A stretch of 64,000 nucleotides of DNA from Chromatiales bacterium (GTDB lineage: Bacteria > Pseudomonadota > Gammaproteobacteria > UBA6429 > Thiohalophilaceae), in contig JALVOC010000006.1 in NCBI GenBank assembly GCA_027032075.1, positions 26,419 through 90,418 on the forward strand, read 5' to 3'. The notes beneath the pieces were generated by a model. It made no database searches, was not told where the DNA came from, and saw nothing but the letters and a program-made list of their open reading frames with translations. The translations under genes and the position numbers were made by a program. Shown here piece by piece: positions 58,301 to 64,000 of the stretch. Numbering within the stretch: the stretch's first letter is position 1; each line of letters starts with the position of its first letter.

Positions 58301-59052
58301 AGAAAACCGAGATTGCTGATCAATTCCTCAATTCTTTCCCGTATCACCTTCACGTGCCATTCGAGCACGTCTTCATCCGCGGTAAGAATATCGGAAATGC
58401 TTATTGCAACGATAATTCCGTTAATCGGCATACGCCGCCGGTATTTTTTCAGCAGAGATAAAAACGCAACCCATTCGTCGTGGCCGTTCTCCTCTGTGGT
58501 ATACCGTCCTGCGGTATCAAGAATCACCGCTTCGTCAGAAAACCACCAGTCGCAATTCCTGGTGCCACCAAACCCCTTGATATCGATATCGTCAGAGTGT
58601 GAATACGGGAAATGCAGCCCGGAATTACGCAAGAGTGTGCTTTTCCCTGCTGCTGAAGGTCCGATGATCATATACCACGGTAATGCGTACAGCGCACTGC
58701 TGCCGCGGTACTTTACCCCCAGGCCGGAGGTCTTCAGTGCCGAAACCGCCTCGTCCATTTTTTCCTGTAACGCCTTGATCTCGGCCAGCTTGGATTCGTC
58801 CTCCCCCTCTTGCGACTGAAGTTCTTTCTTAAAATTTTTCCCTCTGCGTCTTGCAATCAACCACTTTACACCCCAATAGACGCAGACCAAAGCAACGATA
58901 GCAAGAATAATTGCAAGCCTGACCGCAACGGACCTGATGCCAAGATAGGGTCCGCCAAACCAGATGAGCGCCAAAAACACCATGAAGCCAATCGCTGCAC
59001 TGCCGGCTTTCGACAAAAGGTACTGTTTGACAATATTCAATATTTGATACAT
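55390..59052 (-). CDS. tssM: T6SS inner-membrane complex protein TssM (IcmF)
   Basis: A protein of 1220 residues. ATG 59052 is chosen because it falls directly beside the tssL stop and opens the membrane region; the frame's earlier codons lie inside tssL. Two membrane spans lie at about 20-65 and a third near 455. The cytoplasmic NTPase domain has Walker A IIGPSAAGKSTLL and Walker B region ILDTAGRYTT. The large C-terminal part is periplasmic and contacts the TssJ lipoprotein. It completes the TssJLM trans-envelope complex. Confidence 0.95.
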   Translation of the reverse strand: MYQILNIVKQYLLSKAGSAAIGFMVFLALIWFGGPYLGIRSVAVRLAIILAIVALVCVYWGVKWLIARRRGKNFKKELQSQEGEDESKLAEIKALQEKMDEAVSALKTSGLGVKYRGSSALYALPWYMIIGPSAAGKSTLLRNSGLHFPYSHSDDIDIKGFGGTRNCDWWFSDEAVILDTAGRYTTEENGHDEWVAFLSLLKKYRRRMPINGIIVAISISDILTADEDVLEWHVKVIRERIEELISNLGFLFPIYIIFTKADLLKGFQSYFGDLSENERNQVWGTFITEFKQDDDAAGIIADKLDDLYKKLCELRLRKLAMQRKHEIKSEIYDFPSQFQAASEKLIEFISLLFKENPYQENPNFKGVYFTSGTQEGLPLQRVVGNLRQAFGYVEKENAEIRKEEKSYFINRLLRDVVFKLSGNIGKNKKNTIITNWAKSAAILTGVSVVVISVLLLSATFTNNTLLLNKGVSVVEEMRDIVSNDRASSAEKYVALANIYAHYVKVKEYTKDKPWYLRLGVFRADEQLAPIEKLIISSMKENFLKPVALLLETSMRDYSQRWDKVDKEDEAAKLRQDYYDALKVYLMIGMPQRIVAEEALPLLYASWKAVMAPSDNSLSRQKIDKIPPEHIKGMISLYLRNIQLPSSDSRVAEVWHINDSLVETARNILRTPPNADLLYAQLRNKGKAILKHKNIRDLLKGRGSSFVASNYKLPVVFTRVGWENYVSREIKTVVNSASRGDWVLGTEKVILAQDSENTSSNEGIDVRLFNQLEQQIRKLYFDEYVNTWFEFLAALRIKKFNSVSDAANKLLLISRPDGPIAEILSIVNENINLTEVEWKDGRPNRRDNTILTTTALIKELDTHFNDLRRFTRPAEKHQVSELINQYLLSLSTLQSELERLRASSELPRDAEIFATNMLSGSGGGTEMYKSWVTTTGLLNGTDVRTRRSIEPLLISAIKNSWQAVLTTAMQDVQQKWQNMVVREYDERIRGRFPFSRNGPDAALDDVTEFFRPRDGILWSFIDNHLSTYLVKRRSVWIERKWLDIGPGFSKEYLAALKRAKNITKGLFRRNSDDPNVVFYLYPVPTSGLSEVLLESNGQMYRYRNEPQEWRKFDWPGNKERTGARIIGVSDRNNVRGEIKSDGIWGLFHVFRKAKMVKERGTQYLSTWKIESVNGKPINVSFRLKADRHNNLFKPGLLNGFRLPEKINHKENSGTKIARRSE

Positions 59053-59053
59053 T

Positions 59054-59788
59054 TCACAGCCCCATATCGTTTGCGATCTGTTTTTGCGTGTTTGGAGCAA
59101 TTTCACTTGACAAGGAAAGAATCTCACTGACCGTTGAGTCGGCTATGTTGTCGATGGCAACGGAATATCCAAGAAAAGTGAAAAAGACAATTCCGGTAGT
59201 CACCACACCGATCACCCAAAAGGGTACTTCACGGCGCGCCTTGTCGAACAAGGTTTCTCTTGGCAATCCTTGCGGCGACAGTTTCGTGCTGCTTACCCCA
59301 TGGTAACCGTCTATTTGACTCTGCAAATCAACCTGGAGCGCCATCAGTTGTTCCAGGCCACGCATGCGATAAACACCCTCAAAGCCGAGCTGCAGACAAA
59401 CGTAATAAAGTTCAAGCAAATCAAGATTTTTCTCGCCACCTTGCCTCAGCTGGGCAAGGTGCTCAAAAAATCCCTCCCCGGCAAGGTGTTCACCAAAAAA
59501 CTCCAGTTGCAATGGCCTGCTCATCCAGTCCAGCCGTCCCGGCCAGTCCGAACTAAGCACGACTTCGTCGATGTATGCTGAGATTGCATATTTTGCTTCA
59601 CGCACTATTTGCGAGGTCAGTTGCTTTTCAAACGCCATTCTTTCGAGCTCATCGAATGCGGCAAGGATTTGTTCGCGATAGTTTTCGGCGATTGCACCTC
59701 CCCTGTCGCTCTCCTTGAACGGCGCCACCAGTGCAAACAGCGATGAACAGCATTCAAGTACCGGGTTTGTTTTTTTTGTAACTTCCAT
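59054..59788 (-). CDS. tssL: T6SS inner-membrane protein TssL (DotU)
   Basis: A 244-residue tail-anchored protein with a cytoplasmic helical domain (AKYAISAYIDEVVLSSDWPG, FFEHLAQLRQGGEKNLDLLELYYVCLQLGFEG). A single span near the C-terminus, VPFWVIGVVTTGIVFFTFLG, anchors it. There is no OmpA-type peptidoglycan-binding extension, so this is the short form. It binds TssM and TssK. It lies three bases after tssK. Confidence 0.95.
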   Translation of the reverse strand: MEVTKKTNPVLECCSSLFALVAPFKESDRGGAIAENYREQILAAFDELERMAFEKQLTSQIVREAKYAISAYIDEVVLSSDWPGRLDWMSRPLQLEFFGEHLAGEGFFEHLAQLRQGGEKNLDLLELYYVCLQLGFEGVYRMRGLEQLMALQVDLQSQIDGYHGVSSTKLSPQGLPRETLFDKARREVPFWVIGVVTTGIVFFTFLGYSVAIDNIADSTVSEILSLSSEIAPNTQKQIANDMGL

Positions 59789-59791
59789 ATC

Positions 59792-61129
59792 TCAATCCTG
59801 AATACTCAGTATTTCCAGTTTTACATTGGAAAAATCCCGTGACAAAAACACGCCAAGCGTTCTTTCTTCGACAACCGCATCCCAGAATTCTCCGCGCGGT
59901 TCAAGTTTGAAATATTCGTACCCGCTTTTTATTGGCAGATTGCTTGGCGGACGCTGTGTATGGACGATTCGTATCCCCGGTAATGCAGATGCAACGATCA
60001 TCTCAACATCTTTTCGTGCCCCTGCTTTCACCATTTTTTCAAAATGCGTAACCCAACTGGGGTCGTCGCTATCCGACAAAACCGCCAGATAAAAACAGGA
60101 ACTTTCCAGTAGAGTGCTGTCGATATTGTCCAGCGAATACAGCGCATCTGCCTCCTTGACCAGTTTCAGGGCCTCGAGTTTTGATGGCATGGCAACATCG
60201 AGCAAGGCACGCAATTGCTGTTCTATGCCTGAAAAGATTTCACGCAGATTGCCATGCTCATATGTTTTTACATCATGCACATCGACATCAAAACTGAATG
60301 GACACAGGCTTCCGATTATCCTCACCAGAAATTTATAGACATTCTCAGGATGCAGATCGGAATTCTTGCGGTAGTGTTGCAGAAGCGGCAACGCCCCGCT
60401 TAGTGTCTGCAAGATTAAAAAGTTTGTTATATCGTTATGGCCAAATCCTGCTGCACTCGCGCTGTGTTGCATGCGTCGTTCATTCAATATTCTTACTTTG
60501 GCACTGAATAACTCAATAATCCTCAGTAACATGGCATTCAGATATTTCGAGACGCCGATCCTTGTGATTGGTGGCACATAATCCTCGACGAGTGAGAACC
60601 TTCCGTCCCCTTCATTTACCACCTCTGCCAACTTGATCCAGGTAAAATTTTCCCTGGACTCATCACCGCGAAGCAGAATGATATTCGGCCGACCAAGCAT
60701 AACCTCTCTCTCCCTGGTCGGATCATTGTCGTCGGAGACAATCAGGTAGTCGGCATTCCAAGAACAAATCCTGCCATAATCCTGGTATCCGTTAATGCCA
60801 CTTGCAGCATGATTAACCGGCAAACAAAGGAATATCTCGACCTTCTCCGTAATACCGCCCTCGAGTTCAAGACTTAACTGTTCATCTTCCGCTGCGTCAT
60901 AATTTATCAGCCTGCCGTCCTGAAAAATTGCCTGAAGGCTCTTGATGCGAAACTGGGCATTTTCCAGCGCTTCTTCATCTATGTTCAGAGAAACCAGGCC
61001 CCATGCCAATGGCGAAATACTACGCACCTGCAGATTCCGGTAGTTTTCATGGTACTTGTCCCACATCTGGAAATGTTGCTGCCCGAGAAACATTCCTTCT
61101 GCCCAGATAACCTTGCGCAAGGGTTGCAT
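59792..61129 (-). CDS. tssK: T6SS baseplate-membrane connector TssK
   Basis: A 445-residue protein of the ImpJ/VasE family. It opens VIWAEGMFLGQQHFQMWDKY, then LAWGLVSLNIDEEALENAQF, both typical. The C-terminal YFKLEPRGEFWDAVVEERTLGVFL is the domain that binds the membrane complex. Trimers link the baseplate wedges to TssL/TssM. It lies between tssJ and tssL. Confidence 0.95.
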   Translation of the reverse strand: MQPLRKVIWAEGMFLGQQHFQMWDKYHENYRNLQVRSISPLAWGLVSLNIDEEALENAQFRIKSLQAIFQDGRLINYDAAEDEQLSLELEGGITEKVEIFLCLPVNHAASGINGYQDYGRICSWNADYLIVSDDNDPTREREVMLGRPNIILLRGDESRENFTWIKLAEVVNEGDGRFSLVEDYVPPITRIGVSKYLNAMLLRIIELFSAKVRILNERRMQHSASAAGFGHNDITNFLILQTLSGALPLLQHYRKNSDLHPENVYKFLVRIIGSLCPFSFDVDVHDVKTYEHGNLREIFSGIEQQLRALLDVAMPSKLEALKLVKEADALYSLDNIDSTLLESSCFYLAVLSDSDDPSWVTHFEKMVKAGARKDVEMIVASALPGIRIVHTQRPPSNLPIKSGYEYFKLEPRGEFWDAVVEERTLGVFLSRDFSNVKLEILSIQD

Positions 61130-61157
61130 TTGAACTCTCCCTGGTTACATCAATCAA

Positions 61158-61622
61158 CTAGTTACTGACTTTAAGCGTGTTGCCAACGAGTTTTACACTC
61201 AGACTGCTTGAAAAGCGCATTCCCCAGAAACCTGTCGAGATTTCATGAATATCACGCCATTTTTTCTCTACAGGATTGCGAAAAATGGCGACCACGCCAA
61301 CATATTTCGCCTGATCGTGTTTATCCACTTCGATCCTTTCCTGATCGGACGGATTGATGATTACTTCCTTACTGGTCAACAGGCTGTCACCCAGGACCGA
61401 CATATCGTTTTTCCAGATATCACTGAAATTGGCATTTTCAAACTGGGATTTTTCAGACAGCTGGTAAATCCTGACGACAACGGGAAGCGGTTTGTTTTCA
61501 TGGTTCATGTTCAGTGTCGCATTGGACGACAATGACACATCAACAACCGGCCCGCCGCAGGCAGCCAGCAATGCACACACAGATGCAATCGCAAGTTTTC
61601 TGGTACTGTTCATCAGATTCAT
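61158..61622 (-). CDS. tssJ: T6SS outer-membrane lipoprotein TssJ
   Basis: A 154-residue lipoprotein with the signal LAIASVCALLAACGG (lipobox LAAC). The mature part has LNMNHENKPLPVVVRIYQLSEKSQFENANF and SDIWKNDMSVLG, the standard TssJ beta-sandwich with its loop toward TssM. ATG 61622 overlaps the stop of the upstream gene (ATGA); ATG 61613 is an alternative. It is the outer-membrane anchor of the TssJLM complex. Confidence 0.93.
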   Translation of the reverse strand: MNLMNSTRKLAIASVCALLAACGGPVVDVSLSSNATLNMNHENKPLPVVVRIYQLSEKSQFENANFSDIWKNDMSVLGDSLLTSKEVIINPSDQERIEVDKHDQAKYVGVVAIFRNPVEKKWRDIHEISTGFWGMRFSSSLSVKLVGNTLKVSN

Positions 61623-62215
61623 TGTTCCACACTCCCACTCTCTGATTTGACTTCTACAGTTCTCTTGACTGATTCACGAATCTTTATGTAGTTGCTCAGG
61701 AAACCGGGCATGACCAGTTCCTGGTAACGGATATTCCCGTTTTCCATGTATTCGCGTATTTTGGATTTATACTGCTGCCAGTTATGAACGCTGTATATCA
61801 ACTTGTCAGCGTTATTGCCGGCTACTTTTTCAGGGGTAAGTTTCTCAAGTGTGCTGCTCACCACATCATCCAGGACACTGACAAGTGCCAGCTGATGCAT
61901 AAGCAAATCTTCTATAAGCGGTTCAATATGCTGAACACCCTCGTCCCCGGAAAGGAACCAATCGGTTATAACTTCTTTGGATGTTCTGCCTTCGAGATGT
62001 TCGCAGGAATTCCGGAATACGCGATGCAGGGATAATCCAAACTCGTCTGCAAATTGCCGTTGGCCGTCAACGAGTCTGGTAAGACCGTTGACGACGGTTT
62101 TCGCAAGCTGTTTGGTAGTGCGTTTAGTGGATGACGCCTCACGAGCAGGATTGTTTTGATCATCAATCACCCGAATCCCGGGCAAAGGCATCACGACATT
62201 TTGTTCCTGTTCCAT
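61619..62215 (-). CDS. TagH-like T6SS protein lacking an FHA domain
   Basis: A 198-residue protein, first gene of the T6SS operon. ATG 62215 is chosen because GGGG lies five bases upstream; an in-frame ATG at 62257 exists. After a disordered N-terminus, GLTRLVDGQRQFADEFGLSL is followed by IEDLLMHQLALVSVLDDVVSSTLEKLTPEKVA. The end is WQQYKSKIREYMENGN plus FLSNYI. This layout recalls the C-terminal helical domain of T6SS FHA proteins (TagH/Fha/ImpI), where a similar 'LxxHQLALLxGM' block precedes an 'FxPExL' block. The N-terminal phosphothreonine-binding FHA domain is absent. This is my inference from pattern memory. Confidence 0.65.
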   Translation of the reverse strand: MEQEQNVVMPLPGIRVIDDQNNPAREASSTKRTTKQLAKTVVNGLTRLVDGQRQFADEFGLSLHRVFRNSCEHLEGRTSKEVITDWFLSGDEGVQHIEPLIEDLLMHQLALVSVLDDVVSSTLEKLTPEKVAGNNADKLIYSVHNWQQYKSKIREYMENGNIRYQELVMPGFLSNYIKIRESVKRTVEVKSESGSVEQ

Positions 62216-62798
62216 TACATCCCCTTGCAATTCCATAAATTCCAGCACCGCTTTCATCCTGTTCCAAGTCCGTGCGTATGCTGGAGGACTGCCAAGGCTT
62301 TCGCCTCGTTTTTATTAATTTATTAATTCAACCTGAATGTTTTTTTTACAAGCCATACTCAGGTGGTGGACATTTTTCCTTAAGCGTTAACAAATTTCAA
62401 TAACGATATTTCTGAAAATGATGTAAGACAATTCTGACAAAACATATTTTAAATTAAATCTAAATCATCCAAGACACACATGCTTTCTTTTGACCTAATG
62501 GTATTTAAATCACGTTATTACATAATCTTTTTAATATTTTTCTTGTAATTTTTTACAGCACTTGATAACGATAAAATCTTTCTTACCAGCCGCAAAAACC
62601 GATAATATCGCTAAAACATCATTTTCCCGTTTTGTTAACTGCGTCACATTTTCACAACTGCTTTAAACACGAAAGGTAAACGGCACGCTGTTGCATTCGA
62701 ATGTTTTCACGCAAAACAAAATCCCGCCCGAAAAAATTTTTTCTTGAAATCATGCGCCACACATTTTACGCTCTGTTTTTTTCAAACCATCCAGGGGT
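62216..62798. promoter_or_regulatory. AT-rich divergent regulatory region between T6SS operon and second vgrG
   Basis: About 580 bases without a gene. It is very AT-rich with long T and A tracts, for example near 62330-62350 and 62500-62560, and contrasts with the GC-rich vgrG that follows. It must contain the leftward T6SS promoter and probably the rightward vgrG promoter; no single consensus site stands out. Such AT-rich DNA is a typical target of H-NS-like silencers (inference). Confidence 0.6.
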
Positions 62799-64000
62799 AT
62801 GGAAACACCAATGGAACCGCACAACGGATTGTCCGAACTACCCGCCAACCGCACCCGCATCCGTCTCAGCCTGAACGGTCAACCTCTCCCGGTGATCGGC
62901 CTCTTTGGCACCGAAGCCATTTCCGCCGCGTTTCATTTTGAACTTCAAGTACTGCTGCAAAAAAGCATTTCCCTAACCAAGCTGATTGGCGCAAACGCCC
63001 AACTGGAACTCATTGCGCAGGACAACTCCCGCCGTCTGCTTGCCGGCCTGATCACCGCGGCAGCGGAAGACGGCAGCCATGACGATGGACGCCTGCTCAT
63101 CAAACTGACGCTTGCCTCTCGCCTGAGCCTGTTACGTCACCAGACAGACTGGCGCGTGCTGCTCAACCTCAGCATCCCCGAGATCATTCGGGTCACCTTG
63201 CAGCGTCATGGTTTTTCCGCCCAACAGATCCGCTTCGCCCTCAGCCAGCATCATCCCGCCCAGCCCTTCACCCTGCAGGCCGGTGAAACCGATTTTGATT
63301 TCATCCTGCGCCTCGCCGCCCGTGACGGTTTGTTCTTCTGGTCTGAGGAGGAAGAAGGGCGGGAAGTAGTGGTGTTCGCCGATCACAACAGTCACTGTCC
63401 CTATCTCGACGGTGGCGTGGTGGAATACCGGCCCCCCGACGGGCTGCCCACCCTCACACCCGGCAAGACGCATCTTGGCCTGCACCGCATGCAGATCACG
63501 GCAAACTGGATCAGCGAACGTTACCAGCTTCATGATCAATGGGAGGAAACTCCCGCCGTCCGGCTTACCGCCCGGGCCGACCGCACCGACGCGGCGCGCA
63601 CCCGGCAAAACATCTTCGGTCCCGGCACCCGCAGCATCGAACAAACCGAAACCCTCGCACGGCGCCTGGCGGAACGCGGCAACGTCGAAGCCTGGCACAT
63701 GCACGTGGCGGGAAACCTCTCACGCATGGCGACCGCTCATCTCTTCAGCCTGGACGCCAGCCGGTTCGATCCGCGGCAAAGCGGCGACATGCTGATCACC
63801 GCGCTCACCCACCATGCCCGGCAGGGCGCAGGCGAACACGTCGGCGGGGAAGACACCGCCTACCGCTGCGAAGCGATCTTGATCAAACGCGAAACCCCTT
63901 ACCGCTCCGCCCGTCCCCCCCTGCCCGAGCTGCCCCACTCCGCCGCCCACGCCGTCGCCCAGGCCGCGCGCGGCGCCGCGGCCGCCGACCGCATGGCCGC
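62799..64000 (+). CDS. Second VgrG-family protein, 5' part (runs off the window)
   Basis: An open frame without stop from ATG 62799 to the right edge, about 400 codons. A second ATG at 62811 is possible. It reads as a VgrG base: VIGLFGTEAISAAFHFELQV, ASRLSLLRHQTDWRVLLNLS, then GETDFDFILRLAARDGLFFW and ITANWISERYQLHDQWEE. The part after RCEAILIKRETPYRSARPP should enter the gp5 region. Instead it shows LPELPHSAAHAVAQAARGAA, an Ala-rich stretch unlike the usual PGVQTA-type sequence. It is much more GC-rich than the first vgrG and divergent from the operon, so it was probably acquired separately. Confidence 0.87.
   Translation, partial: METPMEPHNGLSELPANRTRIRLSLNGQPLPVIGLFGTEAISAAFHFELQVLLQKSISLTKLIGANAQLELIAQDNSRRLLAGLITAAAEDGSHDDGRLLIKLTLASRLSLLRHQTDWRVLLNLSIPEIIRVTLQRHGFSAQQIRFALSQHHPAQPFTLQAGETDFDFILRLAARDGLFFWSEEEEGREVVVFADHNSHCPYLDGGVVEYRPPDGLPTLTPGKTHLGLHRMQITANWISERYQLHDQWEETPAVRLTARADRTDAARTRQNIFGPGTRSIEQTETLARRLAERGNVEAWHMHVAGNLSRMATAHLFSLDASRFDPRQSGDMLITALTHHARQGAGEHVGGEDTAYRCEAILIKRETPYRSARPPLPELPHSAAHAVAQAARGAAAADRMA

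Noticed and set aside
62680..62697. Possible sigma-54 promoter (GGCACGCTGTTGCA) before the second vgrG
   Set aside because: The -24 and -12 elements are one base too close, which normally abolishes sigma-54 binding.

Overview
The window looks like a chromosomal segment of a gammaproteobacterium. The evidence is the order tig-clpP-clpX-lon-hupB-tRNA-ppiD, the rnhA/dnaQ block next to mltD, a dksA/gluQ neighbourhood, CRP and DksA that follow the E. coli proteins closely, and diderm features (MipA/OmpV, lipoproteins, Opp-type uptake). A CbbY-type phosphatase hints at a Calvin-cycle autotroph, for example a sulfur oxidiser, but that is inference. Base composition is moderate to GC-rich in the housekeeping part, visibly more AT-rich across the type VI secretion (T6SS) operon, and GC-rich again in the last 1.2 kb.

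Layout. 1-6.8 kb: end of cysZ, an aminotransferase, a CbbY-like phosphatase, dksA with a long Lys/Ala-rich histone-H1-like tail, a DUF3579 protein, a nitroreductase, gluQ, an unrecognised protein and a PilZ protein. 6.8-12.5 kb: a SulP permease, tRNA-Glu, tRNA-Ala, glnS and gltX. 12.6-20 kb: crp, dnaQ-rnhA-methyltransferase, mltD, a small Cys protein and a DUF4382-type lipoprotein. 20-30 kb: an OmpV-like protein, an unknown helical protein, an AlgH-family protein with a signal peptide, a four-gene Opp/Dpp peptide importer and fabI. 30-41.4 kb: K+ channel, DAACS symporter, ppiD, tRNA-Asp, tRNA-Val, hupB, lon, clpX, clpP, tig, tRNA-Leu and tRNA-Lys. 41.7-62.2 kb: one leftward T6SS operon holding all thirteen core components plus tagF and an FHA-less TagH-like gene. 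From 62.8 kb a second, GC-rich vgrG runs rightward off the window.

Five copies of one dispersed, MITE-like repeat of about 90-100 bp lie in gaps (5.9, 11.0, 12.6, 27.0 and 41.7 kb). Two of them coincide with the stop codons of gltX and of the first vgrG. One is split by a second element with perfect 29-bp inverted arms. Terminator-shaped hairpins sit just upstream of the ribosome binding sites of two genes whose products are usually abundant, hupB and hcp, which suggests leader attenuation or mRNA-protecting hairpins.

I see no CRISPR array, rRNA, integrase, transposase gene or prophage. The most notable items are the tailed DksA, the repeat family with its nested hairpin, the structured hcp and hupB leaders, the exported AlgH variant, and the T6SS island with its stand-alone TagH-like gene and second vgrG. 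No calculation or database search was run; family assignments rest on reading motifs and recalled homologues.
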